A DNA stretch of 64,000 bases from an uncultured Massilia sp. (GTDB lineage: Bacteria; Pseudomonadota; Gammaproteobacteria; Burkholderiales; Burkholderiaceae), in contig CAMLMV010000010.1 in the NCBI GenBank assembly GCA_946481275.1, positions 103,527-167,526 of the forward strand, written 5' to 3'. A program made the translations under genes and the position numbers. Below the pieces are notes generated by a model. The model saw only the letters and a list, made by a program, of their open reading frames with translations, ran no database searches and had not been told where the DNA came from. Shown in pieces: positions 56,575-64,000 of the stretch (its first letter is position 1; each line of letters begins with the position of its first letter).

Positions 56575-57132
56575 TTAGGCCGGCTTCCAGGTGCCGGCAG
56601 CGATCTTCTCCAGCCAGAACGTGCCAATCACGGTTTTCACATCCGTGATGTCGCCGCGCTTCACCATCTCCAGCATCTCGGGGATGGTTGCCGTGAAGGT
56701 CTCGAGGAATTCACCGTCGTCCAGCCTGGCGTCGCCCGCGGTCAGGCCGCGCGCGAGGAACAGGTCGAGGTGCTCGTCGGAATACGCGATCGCGTTGTGG
56801 ATCGTGCAGACGAAGTGCCAGTCGGTGGCCGTATAGCCCGTCTCTTCTTCCAGTTCGCGCTTGGCGCAGGCGAGCGATGCCTCGCCCGGGTCGATCTTCC
56901 CGGCCGGGAATTCGATGAAGACCTGGTCGTTCGGATAGCGGAACTGGCGTTCGAGCAGCACGCGGCCATCGTCGAACAGGGCGAGGACCACGACGGCGCC
57001 GGGGTGGCGGATGTATTCGCGCTGCGTGATCTTGCCGTCAGGGAGTTTCACGCGGTCGCGCGAGACTTTGAGGAAGTTGCCGGCGTAGGCGAGCTCGCCG
57101 TCGATCTTCGTTTCTTTGAGGTGGTCGTCCAT
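56575..57132 (-). CDS. NUDIX hydrolase, ADP-ribose pyrophosphatase type
   Basis: The protein has 185 residues. The Nudix box is GEASLACAKRELEEETGYTA near 87-106, preceded by FIEFPAGKIDPGEA as in ADP-ribose pyrophosphatases (NudF group). It hydrolyses ADP-ribose or similar nucleoside diphosphates to AMP and ribose 5-phosphate. NUDIX genes of this type commonly lie next to the nuo 3' end in betaproteobacteria. Here an NHL lipoprotein gene is interposed. It is followed without gap by the HExxH protein gene. Confidence 0.92.
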   Translation of the reverse strand: MDDHLKETKIDGELAYAGNFLKVSRDRVKLPDGKITQREYIRHPGAVVVLALFDDGRVLLERQFRYPNDQVFIEFPAGKIDPGEASLACAKRELEEETGYTATDWHFVCTIHNAIAYSDEHLDLFLARGLTAGDARLDDGEFLETFTATIPEMLEMVKRGDITDVKTVIGTFWLEKIAAGTWKPA

Positions 57133-57196
57133 GGGCAGTCCGGTTGTCGTGTGCCCGCAGTATAAGGCAAACGATCCGGACTGGTGCCCACACGCG

Positions 57197-59488
57197 TCAC
57201 TGCTCGATGCGCAGCACCGCGTTCTCGCTCATCACGTAGACGTTGCCGTCCATCCCCACCGTCAGCGCATCGATGGCGCCGAGGCTGCCCGGCGCGCCCA
57301 GCCGCACGCCGTACGCACCCGGCGTGCCCGCGATGACGCTGTCGACGCCGGCCGGCGTGACCTTGTGCACCGAGTACCAGTTCGGCTTTTCGTGCCACGC
57401 GACGTACAGGTTGCCCGCGCGGTCGCGCGCGATGGCGAGCGGCACGGCGCCCGGCGTGGCGGTCACCGTGCGCACGACGGTCGCCTTGCCGTCCGCGCCC
57501 AGCCGGACCACGGTGCCGTCGGCCTTCACGCTCCACAGGTTGCCGTCGGCGTCGGGGGCGCCGAGGGTGTTGGCCGTGTCCGGCAAGGTGGTGAGGGTGC
57601 CGCCGGGCGCGAGCTTGAGCACGGGGAAAGGACTGGGCCACGCGGCGGTGCGGTGATCCAGCCAGACGAGGTTGCCGAGCGCATCCACGGTGACGTCGTT
57701 CTCGCCATTCCCGACGGACGCTGCCGGGACGCCGGTCACGGCCGTGAGGCTGCCGTCCGCGTTGACCCGGCTGAGCGTCCCGGTGCCGTCGACGAGGTAG
57801 GCATTGCCGCCGAATGCCAGCCCCTCGGGATGGAGCCGCGCCGACGTGACGCCGGTCGCCTGCAGCGGCAAGGTGCTGACGTTGCCGTCCCGGGAAATCT
57901 TGCGGATGCGGTCATTCTCGCCCACGTAGACATTGCCCGTGGCGTCGGCCGCCAGCGCGAACTTCGGCTGGACGAGGAACGGGAGCGTGGTTTGACGGTA
58001 GTCGATCGTGTTGAGCACGAATTGCGCGCTGGCGGCCGGGCCGTCCACGTTCACGAGGGTCGAGCCCGCGCGCCCGGCGACGGTCTGCACGTCGCCTGCC
58101 GGCGTGATCCGGCGGATCGTATGAGCGGTGGTGTCCGCGACGACCAGGTTGCCCGCGCCGTCGAGCGACAGGTTGCCCAGGTCGGTGCCGCGCGTCTGCC
58201 ATTTCAGGTAGAACGGATCGACGGCGCCGCAGAAGGTGGCCGCTGGACCCTTGCCGTCACGGCCGCCGCGGCCGCCCGACGCGCCTGCCAGGTCGGTGAT
58301 CGTGCCGTCCGGCGCCACCTTGCGGATCCGGCAGCCGATCACCGTATCGTTGACGTATGCATTGCCCGCCTTGTCGACGGCGATGCCGAGGTCGCCCGCC
58401 GTGATTCCGGCAGGCTGGCCGGCCTCCATGAGCTTCCGGGTACTCACGACACCCGCGGGCGTGACCACGCGCAGCGACATGCGGTCGACCAGCTGGATAT
58501 TGCCGCTTGGGTCGAGCGTCAACGCCGTGATGCCGACGAAGCTCGCCGCGGCCCCGGTGCCGTCCTTGCCCGCGCCGATGCCGTCCAGCGCGCCGCCGCC
58601 CGCCACGGTAGTAACGCTGCCGTCCGGCGCAATCTTGCGCACGAGGTTGGCGTCGGCCACATACAGGTTGCCCTGCGCATCGGCCGCGAGGGCCGCCACG
58701 CCCTCGAAGCGCGCGGCCGTACCGGCGCCGTCGGCATGTCCGCCCGCGGTGGCGGAGCCGGCGAACAAGGTGCGCTTGCCGCCCGGCGCGGTGCGGTAGA
58801 CCGCGTTCCAGGTGGCTTCGTAGAGATTGCCGGCCTTGTCGAACACCATGCCCACCGTACGCAGCGGATCGGTGTTGATCGTCTTGATGTCGCCCGTGGC
58901 GACGTTCACGATGCGCAGCACGGTGTCGCCGGTCGGCTGACTCGTCCCGTCCCACGACAGCCCGATCACGCCGTCGGCCACGTACAGCACGCCGTCGGGG
59001 CTCAGGGCGCTCCGGACGGGCAACGAGAAGCGGCCGTCGACGCCGTCCAGGTTCCCCGGACCGCCCAGTGTGCCCGCGACGAAGGCCAGGCCCCGCGCCG
59101 CTGCGGGCAGGACCGTCAGCGCGGCCGCGGCGCTCGTCACGCTGCCGCCGGCGTTTTTCACGACGACCGTGAACTTGGCGCCCGTGTCGGCACCCTGGAC
59201 ATTATCGAGGGTGTAGCTGGCGGACGTCGCGCCGGCGATGTCCTTGCCGTCGCGCTGCCACTGGTAAGTGAGGTCGCTGCCGCTCGCGGTCACGGTGAAC
59301 GTGGCGGAGCCGCCGGCGCTCACGGATTGCGCCGCGGGCTGCGCTGCGATCGTGGGCGCCTGTGCCGTCGGCGCCGTGACCGGCGGCGCGGCGCTCGGGG
59401 TCCCGCCACCGCCGCCTCCACCGCAGGCGGCCAGCAATGTAACGACGACGGCCGCGGCCGCACCGGTTGTCTTCGTGGATACGAACAT
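57197..59488 (-). CDS. Lipoprotein with Ig-like domain and NHL repeats
   Basis: The protein has 763 residues. A lipoprotein signal ends VVVTLLAACGGGGGGG, with Cys22 as the anchor. An Ig-like domain lies at about 45-125 (ITAQPAAQSV-like start, YQWQRDGKDIAGATSASYTL). From about 130 to 760 there are many NHL-type six-bladed propeller repeats (DAQGNLYVADANLVRKIAPD, DGAGNLVVADTTAHTIRRIT, ADATGNVYVGENDRIRKISR). It is probably an outer-surface or periplasmic binding protein. AGGAGG precedes the ATG. It interrupts an otherwise conserved neighbourhood between DUF2818 and NUDIX. Confidence 0.87.
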   Translation of the reverse strand: MFVSTKTTGAAAAVVVTLLAACGGGGGGGTPSAAPPVTAPTAQAPTIAAQPAAQSVSAGGSATFTVTASGSDLTYQWQRDGKDIAGATSASYTLDNVQGADTGAKFTVVVKNAGGSVTSAAAALTVLPAAARGLAFVAGTLGGPGNLDGVDGRFSLPVRSALSPDGVLYVADGVIGLSWDGTSQPTGDTVLRIVNVATGDIKTINTDPLRTVGMVFDKAGNLYEATWNAVYRTAPGGKRTLFAGSATAGGHADGAGTAARFEGVAALAADAQGNLYVADANLVRKIAPDGSVTTVAGGGALDGIGAGKDGTGAAASFVGITALTLDPSGNIQLVDRMSLRVVTPAGVVSTRKLMEAGQPAGITAGDLGIAVDKAGNAYVNDTVIGCRIRKVAPDGTITDLAGASGGRGGRDGKGPAATFCGAVDPFYLKWQTRGTDLGNLSLDGAGNLVVADTTAHTIRRITPAGDVQTVAGRAGSTLVNVDGPAASAQFVLNTIDYRQTTLPFLVQPKFALAADATGNVYVGENDRIRKISRDGNVSTLPLQATGVTSARLHPEGLAFGGNAYLVDGTGTLSRVNADGSLTAVTGVPAASVGNGENDVTVDALGNLVWLDHRTAAWPSPFPVLKLAPGGTLTTLPDTANTLGAPDADGNLWSVKADGTVVRLGADGKATVVRTVTATPGAVPLAIARDRAGNLYVAWHEKPNWYSVHKVTPAGVDSVIAGTPGAYGVRLGAPGSLGAIDALTVGMDGNVYVMSENAVLRIEQ

Positions 59489-59573
59489 GAAATCCTCCTC
59501 GCAATCTTTAACAATAGCAAGGAAAGGGGTGCGGAATGTTCAAACTTTTCCACACCGGAGACGCGCGCGACGG

Positions 59574-59894
59574 TCAGCCGCGGCGTTTGCGGAGGTAGCG
59601 CAGGACGAAGCCCGGGAAGGCCAGCACGAGGAACAGGCAGGCGGTGATCGCGTAGAACTCCCAGGTCTGGGGAAACGCGGTACCGATACGGGATTCGAGG
59701 CCGTGGGCCAGCAGGCCGACGACGAAGTACAGGATGACCAGTTCAACGAGGCGCACGACGAAGTATTTCGCGTGCGCCCTGTTGAGTGCCGGCTTCATGG
59801 GGATGAAGCCGAACACGCTCTCGTTCAGGAACGGCAGGTTGGCGAACGCGAGTGCGACCGCGATCACCAACCAGCTGGCCAGGGAGGCGTCCAC
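59574..59894 (-). CDS. DUF2818 family membrane protein
   Basis: The protein has 106 residues with three hydrophobic helices (about 6-23, 45-65 and 80-100). The sequence LPFLNESVFGFIPMKPALNR near 20-40 and VVRLVELVILYFVVGLLAHG are typical of DUF2818, which follows nuoN in many betaproteobacteria. It may assist complex I, but this is unproven. The start is seven bases after the nuoN stop. Confidence 0.9.
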   Translation of the reverse strand: MDASLASWLVIAVALAFANLPFLNESVFGFIPMKPALNRAHAKYFVVRLVELVILYFVVGLLAHGLESRIGTAFPQTWEFYAITACLFLVLAFPGFVLRYLRKRRG

Positions 59895-59901
59895 CGTGGC
59901 C

Positions 59902-61428
59902 TTAGGACTTCAGGGTGGCGGACATGGCCGACAGGCAGGCCGCCAGCAGCGGGCCCGGCAGCACGCCCAGGATCACGACGAGGATGCCGTTCAGCGACAG
60001 CACGACGCGCATGTCCAGCGGGGTCGAGATCGGCGACGCATCGGCCACCTCGTCGAACCACATCACTTTCACGACGCGCAGGTAGTAGAACGCACCCACC
60101 AGCGACGCGGCCACGGCGATGATCGCGAGCCACAGCTGGCCCGAACCGACGACGACGTCCAGCACGGCCCACTTGGCCATGAAGCCCATCATCGGCGGCA
60201 CTCCGGCCAGCGAGAACATCAGGGCGGTCATGACGAGCGCGTACCACGGGCTGCGCTTGGCCAGGCCCTTGAAGTCGGCCAGTTCTTCCGCTTCGTGGCC
60301 CGAGCGCGCCAGCATCATGATGATGCCGAAGGTGCCCAGCGTGGTCAGCACGTAGGTGATCGTGTAGTACATCGACGCGCTGTAGGCATTGGCGATGTTC
60401 GCGGCATTGGCGGCATCGCGGGTGCCGACGACGCCGGCCATCATGCCCAGCAGGACGAAGCCCAGCTGTGCGATGGTCGAGTACGCCAGCATGCGCTTCA
60501 GGTTCGTCTGCGCGATCGCGGTCAGGTTACCGACCAGCAGCGACAGCACGGCCAGCGCCAGCAGCATCTGCTGCCAGTCGATCGCCAGCGGCAGCAGGCC
60601 TTCGACCAGGATACGGATCATCATCGCGAACGAGGCCAGCTTCGGCGCGGCGCCCAGCAGCAGCGTGACGGCCGTCGGCGAGCCCTGGTACACGTCCGGG
60701 ACCCACATGTGGAACGGCACGGCGCCCAGCTTGAAGGCCATGCCGGCCACGACGAACACGAGGCCGAACACGAGGATCGTGTGGTTGGCGGCGTTGCTCG
60801 ACACCAGCTTGGCGATCGTCGTGATGTCCAGCGAACCGGTGGCGCCGTAGATCATCGAGATACCGTACAGCATGAAGCCCGAGGCCAGCGAACCGAGGAT
60901 GAAGTACTTCATCGCTGCTTCGGTCGAGATCGCGTGGTCGCGGCGCATCGCCACCAGCGCGTACAGCGACAGCGACATCAGTTCCAGGCCCAGGTAGATC
61001 GGCAGCATGTTGTTACCAGAGATCATGATCATCTGGCCCAGCAGCGTGAACAGCGCGAGCACGTAGAACTCGCCGCCCATGTTGCCGGACATCATGCCGC
61101 GCTCGCCGGCGTACTGGCGCGAGTACACGAGGGTCACGCCCACGGCCAGGTAGGTGAACAGCTTGAGCAGGTTCGCCATCGGGTCCGACACGAACATGTT
61201 GTAGAACGTGTAGGTCGTCGTGCCGGCATGGAAGTCGGCGTAGGTGATCACTGCGCAGCCCACCAGCGTGAGCAGCGACAGGACGTAGGTCAGCGTACGC
61301 TTGCCTTCCTTCTGAAACATGTCGATCAGAAGGATGGCGCAGGACGCGATGACCAGGAAGATTTCTGCAGAGACCGGCCCCAGGTTATTGGCGGCCAGCA
61401 CGGCTTGGGTGTTAATCATCGGATTCAT
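59902..61428 (-). CDS. nuoN: NADH-quinone oxidoreductase subunit N
   Basis: The protein has 508 residues with about fourteen helices, one of the three antiporter-like proton-pumping subunits of complex I. Conserved pieces are [12 protein letters not shown] near 121, [24 protein letters not shown] ([20 protein letters not shown]) near 145 with the key Glu, and [20 protein letters not shown] near 175. A discontinuous-helix region follows near [20 protein letters not shown]. An ATG nine bases later is an alternative start. The gene is 21 bases after nuoM. Confidence 0.95.
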   Translation of the reverse strand: MNPMINTQAVLAANNLGPVSAEIFLVIASCAILLIDMFQKEGKRTLTYVLSLLTLVGCAVITYADFHAGTTTYTFYNMFVSDPMANLLKLFTYLAVGVTLVYSRQYAGERGMMSGNMGGEFYVLALFTLLGQMIMISGNNMLPIYLGLELMSLSLYALVAMRRDHAISTEAAMKYFILGSLASGFMLYGISMIYGATGSLDITTIAKLVSSNAANHTILVFGLVFVVAGMAFKLGAVPFHMWVPDVYQGSPTAVTLLLGAAPKLASFAMMIRILVEGLLPLAIDWQQMLLALAVLSLLVGNLTAIAQTNLKRMLAYSTIAQLGFVLLGMMAGVVGTRDAANAANIANAYSASMYYTITYVLTTLGTFGIIMMLARSGHEAEELADFKGLAKRSPWYALVMTALMFSLAGVPPMMGFMAKWAVLDVVVGSGQLWLAIIAVAASLVGAFYYLRVVKVMWFDEVADASPISTPLDMRVVLSLNGILVVILGVLPGPLLAACLSAMSATLKS

Positions 61429-61449
61429 ATCGTTGTTGTGCCTATCGAC

Positions 61450-62973
61450 TCAATGCGCGGCGACCGCGGCGACTGCTTGCGGCAGCTTGCTGACCGACAC
61501 GTGCTGCAGCAGGTCCGCGACCGACACTTGCAGTGCGTCGGTGAACGGCGCCGGATACAGGCCCATGTAGATGGTCAGGATCGCGAGCACGCCCAGCATG
61601 AAGAACTCGCGGCCGTTCAGGTCGGTCAGTTCGGACACGTGCTTGTTGCCGATCTTGCCGAACACGACGCGCTTGACCATCCACAGCGAGTACGCCGCGC
61701 CCAGGATCAGGGCGGTGGCAGCCAGCAGGCCGGTCCAGAAGTTGAACTGGACGGCGCCCAGGATGACCATGAATTCGCCCACGAAGCCCGACGTCGCCGG
61801 CAGGCCGCAGTTGGCCATCGCGAACAGCACGGAGAACGCGGCGAACTTCGGCATCACGTTGACGACGCCACCGTAGTCGGCGATCTGGCGCGAGTGCAGG
61901 CGGTCGTACAGCACGCCGATGCACAGGAACATGGCGCCCGACACGAAGCCGTGCGAGATCATCTGGACGATACCGCCCTGCACGCCGATCTCGTTGAAGA
62001 TGAAGAAGCCGAGCGTGACAAAGCCCATGTGGGCGATCGACGAGTACGCGACCAGCTTCTTCATGTCGACCTGCACCATCGCGACCAGGCCGATGTAGAT
62101 CACGGCGATCAGGGACAGCACGATGATCAGCGGGGCCAGGTAGTGCGATGCGTCAGGCGCGATCGGCAGCGAGAAACGGAGGAAGCCGTAACCACCCAGC
62201 TTCAGCATGATCGCGGCCAGCACGACGGAACCGCCGGTCGGCGCTTCCACGTGGGCATCCGGCAGCCAGGTGTGCACCGGCCACATCGGGACCTTGACGG
62301 CGAACGCCATCAGGAACGCCAGGAAGACCAGGACCTGCTCCTTCATCGTCAGCGGCAGCGTGTGCCATGCGAGGATGTCGAAGCTGCCGTTCGATTTGTT
62401 GTACAGGTAGATGATCGCGATCAGCGTCAGCAGCGAGCCCATGAACGTGTACAGGAAGAACTTGAACGACGCGTACACGCGGTTCGGGCCGCCGAACACG
62501 CCGATGATGATGAACATCGGGATCAGCGTGGCTTCGAAGAAGAAGTAGAACAGCAGGCCGTCCAGCGCGACGAACACGCCGATCATCAGGCCCGACAGCA
62601 GCAGGAACGAACCCATGTACTGGGCCACGCGTTCCTGGATCACTTCCCAGGCCGAGATCACCACGATGATCGTGATGAAGGCGGTCAGCGGCACGAACCA
62701 CAGGCTCAGGCCGTCGATGCCCAGGTAGTACTGGATGTTGAAACGCTCGATCCAGGCAGCTTTTTCCACGAACTGCGGGCCGTGGGCCGTGTTGCTGAAC
62801 TGCGTGAACAGCGGGATCGTCGGCAAAAAGCTGACGATAGCACCGGCCAGCGCCAGCAGGCGGGTGAAGCTTGCGCGGCTGTCGCGCCCGACTGCCAGCA
62901 CAAGGATGCCGAAAGCGATCGGCAGCCAGACGGACAGGCTCAGGTAAGGAGGAAAGGTCGAAATAGACTGCAT
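61450..62973 (-). CDS. nuoM: NADH-quinone oxidoreductase subunit M
   Basis: The protein has 507 residues with about fourteen helices. The antiporter-like core is visible in YYLGIDGLSLWFVPLTAFIT near 81-100, FYFFFEATLIPMFIIIGVFG with the essential Glu near 145, VKVPMWPVHTWLPDAHVEAP near 223 and VAYSSIAHMGFVTLGFFIFN near 310. It pumps protons across the inner membrane in complex I. It is 16 bases downstream of nuoL. Confidence 0.95.
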   Translation of the reverse strand: MQSISTFPPYLSLSVWLPIAFGILVLAVGRDSRASFTRLLALAGAIVSFLPTIPLFTQFSNTAHGPQFVEKAAWIERFNIQYYLGIDGLSLWFVPLTAFITIIVVISAWEVIQERVAQYMGSFLLLSGLMIGVFVALDGLLFYFFFEATLIPMFIIIGVFGGPNRVYASFKFFLYTFMGSLLTLIAIIYLYNKSNGSFDILAWHTLPLTMKEQVLVFLAFLMAFAVKVPMWPVHTWLPDAHVEAPTGGSVVLAAIMLKLGGYGFLRFSLPIAPDASHYLAPLIIVLSLIAVIYIGLVAMVQVDMKKLVAYSSIAHMGFVTLGFFIFNEIGVQGGIVQMISHGFVSGAMFLCIGVLYDRLHSRQIADYGGVVNVMPKFAAFSVLFAMANCGLPATSGFVGEFMVILGAVQFNFWTGLLAATALILGAAYSLWMVKRVVFGKIGNKHVSELTDLNGREFFMLGVLAILTIYMGLYPAPFTDALQVSVADLLQHVSVSKLPQAVAAVAAH

Positions 62974-62989
62974 CTTGTTTTTCTCTCTT

Positions 62990-64000
62990 TTAAGCGTGCC
63001 AGAACGGGAAGAAGTACAGCAGCGTACCCAGCACGCCCAGGATCATCACGAACGCATAGTGGTAGATGTAACCAGTCTGGAACGTACGGACGATGGTCGA
63101 GAACCAGCCCACGACCTTCGCGGAACCGTTGACGACGAGGCCGTCGATCAGCGCGCGGTCGCCCACCTGCCACAGGCCCTTGCCCAGCAGGCGTGCGCCG
63201 CCGGCGAACACGACTTCGTTGAACTTGTCCATGTAGTACTTGTTGTCCAGCAGCGTGTGGATCGGACGCAGCGCTTTGTAGAAAGCGGCCGGCACGCGCG
63301 GGTTGATCATGTAGCAGTAGAACGCGGCGGCGACGCCGGCCAGAGCGAGCCAGAACGGGATCGACGTGAACGCATGCACGCCCATCGCGGCGGCGCCGTG
63401 GAACTCGTGCGCCAGTTCTTCCATCGCCGGGTGACGCTCGGCGTTGATGTAGATGACGTTCTTGAAGAAGTCGCCGAACAGCATCGGGCCGATCGCGAAG
63501 AAGCCGATGATGACGGACGGGATCGCCAGCAGGATCAGCGGCAGCGTCACGACCAGCGGCGACTCGTGCGGCTTCTGGCCCGGGGCCAGGCCGTGGTGGC
63601 CGTGGTCGTCTTCGTCCTCTTCGTGATGGGCAGTGGCCTCGTGCAGCGCGGTCGGGTCCTTGCCTTCGCCGTTATGTGCGTGGTCGTCGTGGTGCGCGTG
63701 GTGATCGTCATGCGCGTGCGCCTTGCCGAAACGCTCCTCGCCGTGGAACACGAGGAAGTACATGCGGAAGGAGTAGAACGCGGTGATGAACACGCCGGCC
63801 ACGACCGCGAAGTACGCGAAGCCCGAACCCCACAGGTGCGAGGCGGCGACGGCTTCGATGATCGAATCCTTCGAGTAGAAACCGGCGAAGAACGGCGTAC
63901 CGATCAGTGCCAGCGAACCCAGCAGCGACGTGATCCACGTGATCGGCATGTACTTGCGCAGGCCGCCCATGTTGCGCATGTCCTGGTCGTGGTGCATGCC
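62990..64000 (-). CDS. nuoL: NADH-quinone oxidoreductase subunit L (C-terminal part, runs off the window)
   Basis: The frame is open for 336 codons up to the right edge. The first visible residues, MHHDQDMRNMGGLRKYMPIT, are the NuoL signature in the middle of the protein. Helices continue to FAYFAVVAGVFITAFYSFRM and a His- and Asp-rich loop (HDDHHAHHDDHAHNGEG, near visible residues 97-115). The C-terminal half contains the long lateral helix and the last helix (YHYAFVMILGVLGTLLYFFP). The His-rich loop is much longer than in E. coli NuoL. The N-terminal half lies outside the window. Confidence 0.94.
   Translation of the reverse strand, partial: GMHHDQDMRNMGGLRKYMPITWITSLLGSLALIGTPFFAGFYSKDSIIEAVAASHLWGSGFAYFAVVAGVFITAFYSFRMYFLVFHGEERFGKAHAHDDHHAHHDDHAHNGEGKDPTALHEATAHHEEDEDDHGHHGLAPGQKPHESPLVVTLPLILLAIPSVIIGFFAIGPMLFGDFFKNVIYINAERHPAMEELAHEFHGAAAMGVHAFTSIPFWLALAGVAAAFYCYMINPRVPAAFYKALRPIHTLLDNKYYMDKFNEVVFAGGARLLGKGLWQVGDRALIDGLVVNGSAKVVGWFSTIVRTFQTGYIYHYAFVMILGVLGTLLYFFPFWHA

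Noticed and set aside
57116..59647. An 843-codon plus-strand frame opposite the NHL lipoprotein
   Set aside because: It mirrors the repeats of the real gene and lacks a ribosome site or domain.
59734..63132. A 1132-codon plus-strand frame over nuoN and nuoM
   Set aside because: It is antisense to well-conserved complex I genes, dominated by Gln, His, Arg and Asp, with no recognisable domain.

Overview
The window is about 64 kb of very GC-rich, densely coded DNA from a bacterial chromosome. Gene content points to a betaproteobacterium of the Oxalobacteraceae, most like Massilia or a close relative. The reasons are the nuoL-nuoM-nuoN-DUF2818 order, a phasin, separate adjacent ispD and ispF genes, a NodT-type outer membrane factor inside an mdt/mux-type RND operon, and many cyclic-di-GMP and two-component proteins. 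This placement is inference from family content, not from a marker gene. No rRNA, tRNA or CRISPR array was seen, and no gene-free stretch exceeds 300 bases.

Layout. 1-2.4 kb: the 5' part of a family 4 rhamnogalacturonan lyase lipoprotein (- strand) and a divergent SBF-like transporter, followed by an unusual inverted-repeat block at 2360-2555. 2.5-12.1 kb: a five-gene minus-strand operon for a tripartite RND efflux pump (adaptor, two different RND permeases, outer membrane lipoprotein, then a small membrane protein). 12.3-16.7 kb: sppA protease, a sodium:solute symporter and a LysR regulator whose frame does not close where expected. 16.8-19.5 kb: aldo/keto reductase and a GH39 glycosidase. 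19.5-23.9 kb: small housekeeping or unknown genes (secreted protein, NYN-LOTUS protein, DUF1810, DUF3820, pirin, methyltransferase).

24.0-33.6 kb: a plus-strand cluster of receiver protein, HEAT-repeat protein, family 2 processive glycosyltransferase and secreted glycosidase-like protein, all translationally coupled. It is followed by a PilZ protein and a PAS-GGDEF-EAL protein, with a sensor kinase converging on it. This is the best candidate in the window for an undescribed system: a signal- and cyclic-di-GMP-linked exopolysaccharide module. 33.8-43.5 kb: ribA, a secreted trypsin-like protease coupled to an FHA membrane protein, a RibD-like reductase, YciI, a LytS/LytTR pair, a sedolisin protease, a Tat-exported Gfo/Idh/MocA oxidoreductase behind a LacI-type operator, and an SMP-30-like lactonase.

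43.6-48.9 kb: a metalloprotease-TPR-MORN protein, an AT-rich gap with an orphan terminator whose T-run was the target of a complete 1070-bp IS1595-family insertion, an acyltransferase-3 protein and a phasin. 49.1-52.99 kb: a response regulator with degenerate GGDEF plus intact EAL, then the operon FMN reductase - VOC - potassium channel. 53-64 kb (all minus): a small unknown, an MFS carrier, ispF, ispD, a metalloprotease-like secreted protein, a NUDIX hydrolase, an NHL-repeat lipoprotein, DUF2818, nuoN, nuoM and the C-terminal part of nuoL, which is cut by the window edge.
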